Of a stretch of DNA of 64,000 bases, positions 1 through 7,838 are shown piece after piece. Location of the stretch: NCBI GenBank assembly GCA_026184775.1, contig JANCYW010000007.1, forward strand, positions 310,001 to 374,000. Direction: 5' to 3'. The translations under genes and the position numbers were made by a program. The DNA is from Cyanidium caldarium (Eukaryota; Rhodophyta; Bangiophyceae; Cyanidiales; Cyanidiaceae). The notes under the pieces were generated by a model, which made no database searches, was not told the origin of the DNA, and saw only the letters and a program-made list of their open reading frames with translations. Every line of letters begins with the position of its first letter. The stretch's first letter is position 1.

Positions 1-2804
1 CACGCCTCGCCAAGGGGCTGCCGCGGAAATACACCGTGAGCAAAAATGGCGCGTACCCAGCGAAGCAGCACCACGTACCTCTGAGCGGTTCGTTGGCGGT
101 GGTGGAGGCGTCCACCGAGTGGTCGGCACCCGCAGTCGCCTTACCGGGTTGTCTGGCGGTGTCGACGCGTAACCTCACGTTGCAAGCGGTGCTGCCGGTG
201 TATGTGGCCACCTGTCCGCGGTGCCGACCGTCCGCGCTGGACGATATGTTGGCGTCGGCCGGCAGCGAGGCGGCGACCGCTGGCGGCGACTACGCCTATG
301 TGGAGTTTTGGCGGAATGCCTCGGCGACGATGCCGCAGGCGTGTGCGTTGCGCGAGGCGGTGGGCGACCGCTGTCTGGCTCTCGATGCGACCACCCGTCA
401 AGTAGTGCTGAACAAGACCGACGACTGTCTGTTGTTTCCGTGTAACCGCACGGCGGCGGAGGGCACTCCACCGCTCGACCTGGGGGTGTGGTTGAAACCG
501 CGGCGCTCGCGACAACGAACATATCGCTGGAGCCGCTGGCAGGCGTACTGTGAGCGACAACGAGCCGAGGTGATGCCCGCAAACCGCCGACCGATGACGC
601 CACTATGTGCCGCCTTCGATGCGATGGCGGCCACGCCGTGGGAACCACAACCGCTACCACTACACGTGCTCCACCGACGGCGCGGCTACACCGCCGCATC
701 GCACGCGCTACTTCCCGTCGCGATGCCGCTGGTGGACCCGCTGATCGACATCGACGAGTCGTTTCGCGACCGCCACCTCGCCACCATCGGCATGATCACC
801 GTGCGGCGATACCGCCCGCTCTCCCAGTTCACCCCCGAACAACTGGCGCTCACCGACTTTGCGCTCCACCGGCGGCTGCTGCCGTCGTTCAACGGCACCG
901 ATCACACCATTCGTCGGGCCAAACCGGACGACCCCCGCGCGCAGGAGTGCCTCAGCGTGACGGACCTGCAGCAGCGCACTGTCGCGTACGCCGCCTGTGA
1001 AAAGCGCCACAACGATCCGTACGGACAGCATCAGGTGTGGTATACCGACCGCGGCCGCCTGTATAGCGTGTTGAGCCACGAGCTGTGCGTCGACGCGGTG
1101 AACATGAGCTCACTGCAACCGTGTCCAGCGCGTTACGCAGATTGTGGCGCGGCGTACGCGACCATGGCGTCGCTGCTGCTGAGCCTTTGGCGCGAGCCGA
1201 TGGTGCGCAGCGGGCGCGCCGCCAACCTCACCCACGAGTTGATCGACCGTGTGCATCTCTTCGTGGGCGGCACCGACGCCGATGCCGATTACTTGCGGGC
1301 GTTCTCCCGCAATTGCCATCGTGTCCCGGTGCATCGGTGGGACACCGAGTTTGCCGCGCACTGGCGCGACCTCGGCGCCCCGTCGCTGTCGGAGGTGGAG
1401 CGCCGCCGTCACGCCGCTGCCGCCACCAACTACTACGCCGCCATACGGCGACTGCATGAGCATAGCGACCGGCATCGCCATCTGATCCTCCTCGAGGACG
1501 ACGTGAAAGTGGCCGACGACGCGTGGCGGAATCAGATGGCGTCGCTGATGGCGCTGGAGCGTACGCGCGAGCGCCAGATGATGATGGACCCGCGCGGATA
1601 TCGCTTCGTGGGGGATGTCAAGCACACCGCCTACTTTATGCAGCTGTATGTGCCGTTGAATTGGCACGAACCGGATCGCGGTTGGCGATACGGCTGGCTG
1701 CGCAAGGAGAACATCTTCGGTACGCAGGCGATCCTGTTCGGAGCGGATGCGCGTGAGGCGCTGCTGCTGCATTACCGGCAGGCGATGACGCGGGCGCGCA
1801 GCGCCGCCAGCATTCCCAAGTACGACATCCACCTGCACAGTCTGTGGCAATTGGAATCGTACGGGCTGGCGCGTTCGTCCTTCGAGCACATGGGGTGCGC
1901 GTCGACCGGGCTGGGCGATGGCCGGCATCGGTCCCACACGTGGACCGCGGACGACGGGAGTGTGGGTGCAGTGCGCAGTGTGCCGACCGAGGCGGTGCCC
2001 ATTTGGCGATATGGCAAGGTGGCGCCGGTGGAGGGTCCTGGGCCGGACACGGCCGATGCCGTTCGCATCGTGCAACTGGATGATGCAGTGACGCGTCCCG
2101 ATGGAAGCAGGTCCGCGGCTGCGGCTGCTGTCGTTCCCGCGGCGGCTCGTTACGCCACGTTGGCGTCGTTGTTGGCGGCTGCTTGGGCGGATGGCGCGCC
2201 GATGCTGGACCGCATCGAGCGCATCGAGGTGTCCGGCTTTGCGGCCGACTCCATTCGGCATCATCGATTGGTGCACGTCTGCGCCGACACCCCGGAGTGG
2301 TTGCGAGCAGATGCGGCCGCCGTTGTCGGCGGCTGTGCCGGTCTGAGCGACGGTCTGACGGTGGTGGTGCGGCATCGGCCAGAGCGGCGCGATATGGCGC
2401 TCGGCTTCCCGGACGGTTGGTTCACCGCGGTGAGCGCGACCGTGGCGCAAGCGTATAACCAGAGCGCCATCCATGCCGCGCCAGCCGCTCAGGACGAGAT
2501 GGTGCGAGTGGTCGGGTTGCCGGCGGCAGAGTCGGATTACATCGGCCTGCCGTCGCGTAGCCAGGCGGGACACGGACATTTCCGGGTGGCGGATGCGGCC
2601 AGCGCTTGTGATCGCTACGCGGTACTGGTGTTGTCCAGCCGCCACCACGGCTGGCAAGCACTGTTACGCCGTCGGAGAGTGAGGCGGTCAGTGCGCAGTT
2701 TTGCGCAGTTGTGTCGCGCGCTGACCACCGAATTGCAAGTGCCGGTGCTAGAACCCGATGCCGACACGCTGTTGCAGCTCATGCCACGCCTCGAACCGAT
2801 CTAA
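1..2804 (+). CDS. Glycosyltransferase-like protein with R-type lectin-like segment, 5'-partial
   Basis: The frame is open from base 3 with no early ATG (first in-frame ATG is over 240 bases in), so the gene begins upstream of the window; 933 codons plus stop are visible. Roughly residues 325-390 hold a Cys-rich stretch with a QVWYTDRGRL core and paired Cys around it, resembling ricin-B (QxW) lectin repeats as found on GalNAc-transferases. Near residue 495 the string LILLEDDVKV has the acidic EDD character of GT-A glycosyltransferase metal sites, followed by Trp/Tyr-rich segments (WRYGWLRKENIFGTQ). Many N-x-S/T sequons suggest a secretory-pathway lumenal protein. The family (GT13/25/54-like or other) is not decidable by eye. 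Other glycosyltransferase genes lie 46 kb away in the same window. The missing N-terminus may carry a signal anchor. Confidence 0.6.
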   Translation, partial: RLAKGLPRKYTVSKNGAYPAKQHHVPLSGSLAVVEASTEWSAPAVALPGCLAVSTRNLTLQAVLPVYVATCPRCRPSALDDMLASAGSEAATAGGDYAYVEFWRNASATMPQACALREAVGDRCLALDATTRQVVLNKTDDCLLFPCNRTAAEGTPPLDLGVWLKPRRSRQRTYRWSRWQAYCERQRAEVMPANRRPMTPLCAAFDAMAATPWEPQPLPLHVLHRRRGYTAASHALLPVAMPLVDPLIDIDESFRDRHLATIGMITVRRYRPLSQFTPEQLALTDFALHRRLLPSFNGTDHTIRRAKPDDPRAQECLSVTDLQQRTVAYAACEKRHNDPYGQHQVWYTDRGRLYSVLSHELCVDAVNMSSLQPCPARYADCGAAYATMASLLLSLWREPMVRSGRAANLTHELIDRVHLFVGGTDADADYLRAFSRNCHRVPVHRWDTEFAAHWRDLGAPSLSEVERRRHAAAATNYYAAIRRLHEHSDRHRHLILLEDDVKVADDAWRNQMASLMALERTRERQMMMDPRGYRFVGDVKHTAYFMQLYVPLNWHEPDRGWRYGWLRKENIFGTQAILFGADAREALLLHYRQAMTRARSAASIPKYDIHLHSLWQLESYGLARSSFEHMGCASTGLGDGRHRSHTWTADDGSVGAVRSVPTEAVPIWRYGKVAPVEGPGPDTADAVRIVQLDDAVTRPDGSRSAAAAAVVPAAARYATLASLLAAAWADGAPMLDRIERIEVSGFAADSIRHHRLVHVCADTPEWLRADAAAVVGGCAGLSDGLTVVVRHRPERRDMALGFPDGWFTAVSATVAQAYNQSAIHAAPAAQDEMVRVVGLPAAESDYIGLPSRSQAGHGHFRVADAASACDRYAVLVLSSRHHGWQALLRRRRVRRSVRSFAQLCRALTTELQVPVLEPDADTLLQLMPRLEPI

Positions 2805-2844
2805 ACACGAGCGTTCTTGAGGTGTGTTAGCAACCTGGAAGTGT

Positions 2845-3219
2845 TCATCCCGGCACGCGGGCGGCACCACTGGCGGCAGCCAAGCGTTGTCGCTCCGCGG
2901 CAATCTGCTCTTGCCGCGCTTGCAGCGCGCTCTCCGTCTCCGTCAGTCGTGCATCCACCCGTCGCATCTCTTCCTCCAGCAACCGTTTACGGCTGGCAAC
3001 GTTCTCCAGCGCCTCGGGCTTGCTCTTGCGCATCAGGCACGGGCCGCACGTCTTGAAGATGGGCGACGGCTCCGCGGCATCCGGCACCGCCTGCAACTCG
3101 GCCGTCACCGCCTCGTTCTCATTCAACTGCGCCAGCAGCGACTGTTTCGCCTCCAACGCCTTGGCCAACTTGGACTGCAGCTTGCGGTACTCTTCCACCA
3201 ATTCCCGAAGAGTGTCCAT
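2845..3219 (-). CDS. PFD6: Prefoldin subunit 6 (beta-type)
   Basis: The 124-residue product matches prefoldin beta-class subunits in size (about 125-130) and layout: an N-terminal coiled coil (residues 1-45, EEYRKLQSKLAKALEAKQ), a central hairpin segment with IFKTCGPCLMRKSK where the family has an 'LVGPVLVKQD'-like strand, and a C-terminal coiled coil (LLEEEMRRVDARLTETE). Prefoldin is a cytosolic hexamer that hands unfolded actin and tubulin to CCT. The frame stays open upstream, but ATG at 3219 (MDTLREL) starts exactly where the family starts; the upstream part is compositionally noncoding. It is divergent from the ascorbate peroxidase gene and probably shares its roughly 300-bp upstream region. 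It ends 40 bp from the upstream gene's stop (convergent). Confidence 0.85.
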   Translation of the reverse strand: MDTLRELVEEYRKLQSKLAKALEAKQSLLAQLNENEAVTAELQAVPDAAEPSPIFKTCGPCLMRKSKPEALENVASRKRLLEEEMRRVDARLTETESALQARQEQIAAERQRLAAASGAARVPG

Positions 3220-3520
3220 GCGGATTGCAGGTGACGATCGTCGAGAGAAGGTCGGGAGAGAGGGTGGAGAGGCGGAGAGCGCGACACCCCCGATCAAGTC
3301 ATTCCCTCCTTTCAATAAGGGATTCCCTAGTAGTGGCGTTCCCGTCGCCTGCGATCTGCGCCGATCCCCCGCTCCCCCGAGCCGCTCCTCCGCGCAGCGC
3401 ACATTCGGCGAGAAGCGCGGTCGGCAGCATCGCCGCGGCCGCCTCGACCGATTCTTCGCTGCTGCTCTGGGGCAACGCGGGGGACACGTCTCCACGGCAA
3501 CTGAATTGGACGCGAGGGTC
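3220..3520. promoter_or_regulatory. Divergent spacer, prefoldin 6 / ascorbate peroxidase
   Basis: This 301-bp spacer separates two divergent starts, so it should hold both promoters. It begins GA-rich (gagagaaggtcgggagagag) just upstream of prefoldin and has a short direct repeat of 'attccct' near 3300-3328. No TATA box or other consensus could be assigned. If ascorbate peroxidase starts at its inner ATG (3782), the spacer is 562 bp. Confidence 0.4.
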
Positions 3521-4654
3521 ATGCAAGTGCGTCTGTTGGCATTCACTGGTTGCAACGGCAGTTTCATTGCATCAGCGCTGACGAGCAAGGGCAGGGCAAC
3601 GAGCACTCTGGGTTGCGGGAGCGGAGCGCGCACGTGTGAGTGGATCGGCAGCAACAACAGCAACGCGGCGGTGGCACCTGGCCTCGGGTGGCGGGTGCGA
3701 ACGCAGAACACTTTGGGCGGCAAGCGCGGGGGATATCGATCGGCGTACACTACGGCAGCAGCAGGAGGGGGAAACTTGAAGATGACGGTGACCGCGAATG
3801 TGATCGAGGCGGTGCACGAGGATCTGGTGAGCATGATCAGGCGCACCAAGGCCATGCCCATCCTGGTGCGGCTGGCGTGGCACGACTGCGGCGACTATGA
3901 CGCGCGTCTGGGCACTGGCGGGGCGAACGGCTCGATCCGCTTCGAAAAGGAGATGCAGCACGGCGGCAACGCGGGCCTGCCGGGGGCGTTGAATTTGCTC
4001 AAGCCCATCAAGGAGAAGCACCCGGGCATCGGTTGGGCCGATCTCATCCAGTATGCCAGCGTGTTGTCTATTGAAGTGGCCGGCGGGCCGAAGATCCCGC
4101 TCAAGTTCGGGCGCATCGACGCGCAGTCGGAGAACGATGTGCCGCCCGAGGGCCGTCTGCCCGGCGGTGGGCCGCCGTTCCACAAGGCCGAGGGCGAGCA
4201 TCCGAATGCGCCGGCCGATGACCCGGACTCGGCGCCGGCGCACTTGCGCCGCGTGTTTTATCGCATGGGCTTCAACGACCAGGAGATTGTAGCGTTGAGC
4301 GGAGCGCACACCATCGGGCGCGCCTTCAAGTTCCGCAGCGGCTTTGGAGCCGGCGAGGAGGGCACCAAGTTCACCAACCGAGTGCAGGGAGTGACCAAGG
4401 GTGGCTCGTCCTGGACCGAAGAATGGCTCAAGTTCGACAACACCTACTACACCATCCTGATCGACCCAAATGCCGACCCGGAGTTGCTCAAGCTGCCGAC
4501 CGACAAGGCGCTGATGGAGGATCCCGAGTTCAACAAGTATGTGCAGGTGTACGCCAAGGACCAGAACAAGTTCTTCGAGGATTACATCAAGGCGCACCTG
4601 AAGCTGAGCGAGCTGGGCGCCAAGTGGGATCCGCCGGGCGGCTTCCGGCCGTGA
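3521..4654 (+). CDS. APX: Ascorbate peroxidase (class I heme peroxidase)
   Basis: Reduces H2O2 with ascorbate. The peroxidase core shows the distal Arg-Trp-His motif LVRLAWHDCG (His about residue 119), the proximal-His motif LSGAHTIGRA (about 263) and the SWTEEW...FDNTYY region that supplies the Asp of the class I proximal triad. From ATG 3521 the protein has 377 residues, with an N-terminal 87-residue Ser/Ala/Arg/Gly-rich, acid-poor extension that looks like an organelle-targeting sequence. From the inner ATG at 3782 (MTVTAN) it is a 290-residue protein, the usual cytosolic APX length. The sequence cannot choose between them; alternative starts could give two locations. Divergent from prefoldin 6. 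Confidence 0.88.
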   Translation: MQVRLLAFTGCNGSFIASALTSKGRATSTLGCGSGARTCEWIGSNNSNAAVAPGLGWRVRTQNTLGGKRGGYRSAYTTAAAGGGNLKMTVTANVIEAVHEDLVSMIRRTKAMPILVRLAWHDCGDYDARLGTGGANGSIRFEKEMQHGGNAGLPGALNLLKPIKEKHPGIGWADLIQYASVLSIEVAGGPKIPLKFGRIDAQSENDVPPEGRLPGGGPPFHKAEGEHPNAPADDPDSAPAHLRRVFYRMGFNDQEIVALSGAHTIGRAFKFRSGFGAGEEGTKFTNRVQGVTKGGSSWTEEWLKFDNTYYTILIDPNADPELLKLPTDKALMEDPEFNKYVQVYAKDQNKFFEDYIKAHLKLSELGAKWDPPGGFRP

Positions 4655-5131
4655 ACGGAAATGGTATTGGGGAGAGAGAGAGAGAGAGCGCGTGAGAGGA
4701 AAGGCAGCGCGCCAGGGGAGAGTGGGAGTGTTGGCGCTGACATGCATGAACGTCCCCAGCGGAACGGTTGTGCTGAACGATGTTGCCGCTGGGAACCTAT
4801 GCATGCGGGCGTCATTTTCGGACCGTAGCAGGCGTGCGCAACTGGACCGAATACCGTAAACGCGAAGAGACGTAGAGCCGGGAAAGCATGCATATGGAAC
4901 TGTATTTTTCGTCGATCAGGTGGACGACGTGCTCACCGCGTGGTCAGCATCTGCGGGGGCGCGCTTGCCAAGGCACGTACGCTGCCGCGCGCGCGCGCGC
5001 AGCGTTTCCGGATGGTCGGTGCGCGGGCGCGCACCCGCCGTGATCTGTTCTCGCGGGTGTGGTGCCCGGGTTCCGCTTACTGTGTTCGCAACAGGCCTCT
5101 CCCCTCGACCAGGCTCCGGATCTCTCGCATC
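4655..5131. other. Intergenic region with GA/GC tract and hairpin
   Basis: No convincing gene. Just after the APX stop is a (GA)n run leading into gcgcg (about 4671-4691). A perfect 8-bp inverted repeat lies at 4755-4793, and a (CG)n run at about 4984-4999. Short ATG-led frames here are under 30 codons. The right part may be the promoter of the doubtful ORF at 5132. Confidence 0.4.
4755..4793. other. Inverted repeat / potential hairpin downstream of APX
   Basis: CCCAGCGG and CCGCTGGG form a perfect 8-bp stem, extended by AAC/GTT after a one-base bulge, around a loop of about 16 bases. It lies about 100 bp after the APX stop, so it may be a 3'UTR structure. Function is unknown. Confidence 0.4.
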
Positions 5132-5407
5132 ATGTGTTTCACGGCGAGGTTCAAGCTGCGCGACGGGCACTACGAGTTCGGCCCGGCAGCGTTTTGGCAC
5201 TGGATGTTGGAGGGATGTCCGCGGGCGAAGGATTGCGCGGCGACGCCGCCGCTCAGTCCGCGCACATCGCGGGCGGGAGACGCGTCTGCCCCGGGTCGGG
5301 ACTCCATCTCCGACATGCACGCGTACCGCTCGATGGACGTACCGGACGAGAAGCAGTTAGAGGAGTTTCGGAGGAGTGTGGAGCCGTCGCGGGAACAGGA
5401 GCGCTGA
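5132..5407 (+). CDS. Small hypothetical protein, doubtful
   Basis: A 91-codon frame from ATG 5132 (MCFTARFKLRDGHYEFGPAA). The frame is open upstream for another 60 or more codons, but that part is Arg-rich and reads like noncoding GC-rich DNA; another ATG lies about 40 codons upstream. The N-terminal 35 residues have a mixed aromatic/charged composition that looks protein-like, and the C-terminus is acidic and charged (PDEKQLEEFRRS). No motif, membrane span or family was recognised. It ends 93 bp before the convergent NADH dehydrogenase stop, a normal spacing here, and otherwise an 846-bp gap would be unusual. Gene status is uncertain. Confidence 0.33.
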   Translation: MCFTARFKLRDGHYEFGPAAFWHWMLEGCPRAKDCAATPPLSPRTSRAGDASAPGRDSISDMHAYRSMDVPDEKQLEEFRRSVEPSREQER

Positions 5408-5500
5408 GGGAGGTGGACGAGGGGCGTCGGGGTGCAGGGGGCATTCAATGTCATGCGGACGAGGAACGTCATTGGATCACCTAGGTGCGCCGCGTACCGG

Positions 5501-7258
5501 TCAGAACATGGAGGTGTCGCGGCCGAGCAGGCGCGTCTTGATGAAATCGCCGGCGACTAGGAATCGCGAGCGCCAACTGAACTGGTGCAACAGGGAGTAT
5601 CCGTACCACAACCAGTACACATACACGCCATAAACCGGCTGCAAGTAGGGCACTTCCATGACCGAGGTCTCGCCGCCGATGTAAGCGGTGGCGCCGAGGT
5701 TGTGCCACACAAACGCCGGGCACACACTGGGGTCGGTTTCATCCAGCGGGTGCGGCCAGCACTCGAAACGTCGATTCAGCAGGCCGGCCAGGTATTTGCC
5801 CTGCTGGTGGGCCACCTGAGCGGTGGCCGGCAACGAGGTGGTGTGGGCGTCGATATCGCGGAGCCATTCGGTAAAGTTGTCTCGCGTCACCGTGTCTCGG
5901 GCGGCGCGCAGCCGCAACTCCATCTCGGGCGCGTGCTCGCGCAGCTGCGGGAAGCGGTCGCGCACCGAGCGCAGCAGGTGCGCAAACTCGTAATATTGAA
6001 TGCGGCCGTCGCCATCCTCATCGGCCTCTTCAAACAGCTCGCGCGCGTGCGAGTACACCTCGGGCATGCGCAACGTGCTGCAGTCGCCGGCGGCGTACAG
6101 TGAGCGCGACGGGTCGCCCAGCACCGCCAGGTGGCTGTCGACGATCAGCGCGTGATGATTGGACTGGATATCGGGGCCGATGCGCTGCGCCAAGCGTCGC
6201 GCCAGTGGCTGCATCGCCACGCCAGTGGTCCACACACACACCCCGTACGGCACCTGGCGTCGCTGCTGCGTGTCCTTATCGAGCACGGTGAGTTGGTGCG
6301 GCTGCACGTCCACCACCCGGCAGTTGAGCAGCAGCTGGATGCCGTCGCGCTGAAACTTTTCAGTGGCGTGCTCGGCAATGCGGCGGTCGTACGAGTTGAG
6401 CACCATCCGGCCCGACTGAATCACCGAGATGCGCACATCCTCCAACAGCTCTGCCGGGTACAGCCGGTGCGCGTCTTCGGACAGAAAGTCATGCAGTTCG
6501 GCGGCAAATTCGGTGCCGGCCGGGCCGGCGCCGACCACGCAAAAGTGCAACAGATCGCTGCGCTCTTGCGGGGTGCAAAAGGGCTCAGCGGCGTGTTCCA
6601 GCGCGAGGGTCACGGCGCGGCGGATGGCGCGGGCATCGTCGGCGGCCTTGAGAAAGTGGCAGTGCTCCGACACGCCCGGCATGCCGCAATCGTCATTAGA
6701 AGAACCGACCGCCAATACAGCCACATCGTAATCGACTTGCAGACGCGCGCCGGTGTGCGCCGAGGAGCAGTAGATGCGCTTCTGACGCGGATCGATATCG
6801 TCCACGCGTGCGTGCAAAAAGGAGAGGCGCGAAGGCTGTCCCGAACGCCACCATTTTCGGCGGTCCCACCGGATGCGGTTGGCCAGCACCTCTCGTACCG
6901 GGCTCACGATAGAGCGGTGCTCCACGCTGCCTACGCACGACGCTGGCAGCAGCGGGGTGTACAGAAAGTGGTTCCGCTCGGAGATGACCATCACCTCACA
7001 CAAGCGAGTGTCCAATAGGCTGATCAGCGATCGCGCCACCCAGCCGGACCCGCATATGACCAGGCGCGGCCGGCGGCCACCCTGCGCCTCGGTCCAGGAC
7101 GGGGAGTGAGCGCGGAGCGATGGATCGGGCGTGGACGTCGCACTCCCGTAGGTAGGGGGCTGGGAGAGGAAATCCAGCGAGTGAGTAACAAGAATTCCTA
7201 GTGAGGTGGCCGTGGCTGTCCATAACGGCCACCGAACGCCTCGGAGGTATTTCGTCAT
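5501..7258 (-). CDS. NDH2: Type II (rotenone-insensitive) NADH dehydrogenase with EF-hand
   Basis: A 585-residue flavoprotein that oxidises NAD(P)H and reduces quinone without pumping protons. Two Rossmann dinucleotide sites are visible: CGSGWVARSL (about residues 69-78, FAD) and VVGAGPAGTEFAAEL (about 243, NAD(P)H). The GDCSTLRMPEV segment is the family's second FAD contact. A single EF-hand loop DEDGDGRIQYYEF (about 413) interrupts the C-terminal part, as in plant NDB-type external enzymes, implying Ca2+ control. The C-terminal PAFVWHNLGATAYIGG and final hydrophobic stretch are family-typical membrane anchors. The start at 7258 (MTKYLRGVRWPLW) gives a basic, then hydrophobic mitochondrial-type presequence; the frame stays open upstream without ATG. 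Confidence 0.93.
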   Translation of the reverse strand: MTKYLRGVRWPLWTATATSLGILVTHSLDFLSQPPTYGSATSTPDPSLRAHSPSWTEAQGGRRPRLVICGSGWVARSLISLLDTRLCEVMVISERNHFLYTPLLPASCVGSVEHRSIVSPVREVLANRIRWDRRKWWRSGQPSRLSFLHARVDDIDPRQKRIYCSSAHTGARLQVDYDVAVLAVGSSNDDCGMPGVSEHCHFLKAADDARAIRRAVTLALEHAAEPFCTPQERSDLLHFCVVGAGPAGTEFAAELHDFLSEDAHRLYPAELLEDVRISVIQSGRMVLNSYDRRIAEHATEKFQRDGIQLLLNCRVVDVQPHQLTVLDKDTQQRRQVPYGVCVWTTGVAMQPLARRLAQRIGPDIQSNHHALIVDSHLAVLGDPSRSLYAAGDCSTLRMPEVYSHARELFEEADEDGDGRIQYYEFAHLLRSVRDRFPQLREHAPEMELRLRAARDTVTRDNFTEWLRDIDAHTTSLPATAQVAHQQGKYLAGLLNRRFECWPHPLDETDPSVCPAFVWHNLGATAYIGGETSVMEVPYLQPVYGVYVYWLWYGYSLLHQFSWRSRFLVAGDFIKTRLLGRDTSMF

Positions 7259-7658
7259 GGGTTTTGTGACCACCTCGGATGCTTTTCTCGGGTGCAACAC
7301 TTGAAAAACGACCCCAAAATTCCGTTCCGACGCCCGCCTGGTCTCGCAAGCCAGCGATGTGGTCAAGCGCGAGGAGGAGAGAGAGGACCGTGTCGAACAG
7401 AGAGGGTGGCGCAGTGCCGATGCGGTAATGAGGTGAAGGTCCGACACCTCGTCCAACAACGATCCGCCAGCAATATTCTCAGAGGAAATCGTCCGCAACT
7501 TTTTACCTCACTCACGCAGACCACTATGCACGAAGTAGCATCCTCCTTCCGACAGCCCCTTCTCACCTAGGGGACGTCGGCATGCCTCTCGCCCTGCGAC
7601 GCCCTTCTCGCCCCACTTCGCTTTATATGCCATTTTGAGCGGCATCTTCGCGCTGCTA
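7259..7658. other. Spacer between NDH2 start and tRNA-Pro
   Basis: 400 bp with no supported gene. It should carry the NDH2 promoter (reading left) and any upstream element of the tRNA gene (reading right; its promoter is internal). Frames on both strands are composition-driven and lack recognisable motifs. Confidence 0.4.
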
Positions 7659-7818
7659 GGGGCGCTGGTCTATCCAGCCGCGCAACCGGTCTCGGGCGCG
7701 CGGCGCGGACGCAGTGGTATGATTTGCCGTTAGGGTGTCTAACGCCGACGATCATATGCGCGTCGACGGCTTTTGAATAATTTCGGCAAGGTCCCGGGTT
7801 CAATTCCCGGGCGCCCCC
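7659..7818 (+). tRNA. trnP-AGG: tRNA-Pro(AGG) with two introns (D-loop and 37/38)
   Basis: The acceptor stem GGGGCGC (7659-7665) pairs perfectly with GCGCCCC (7811-7817), with C73 at 7818 as in eukaryotic tRNA-Pro. The T arm is CCGGG-TTCAATT-CCCGG (7794-7810). The anticodon stem TGCCG (7725-7729) pairs with CGGCA (7784-7788) around loop TTAGGG-T, so the anticodon is AGG at 7732-7734. The D arm begins GTCTA (7668-7672) and resumes GTGGTATGAT (from 7714), which needs removal of 41 nt (about 7673-7713; the boundary is ambiguous by one A). A second insert of 47 nt (7736-7782) lies at the canonical site after base 37. Spliced length is 72 nt, exactly that of eukaryotic tRNA-Pro. The D-loop insert contains its own CCGCGC/GCGCGG hairpin and splits the A box; the B box is intact. 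Confidence 0.93.
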
Positions 7819-7821
7819 GCC

Positions 7822-7827
7822 TTTTTT
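7822..7827 (+). terminator. RNA polymerase III T-run
   Basis: Six T residues begin four bases after the tRNA discriminator base, the normal Pol III stop. They lie only 12 bp before the TFB2 start codon. Confidence 0.8.
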
Positions 7828-7838
7828 GCGAGAGATTT

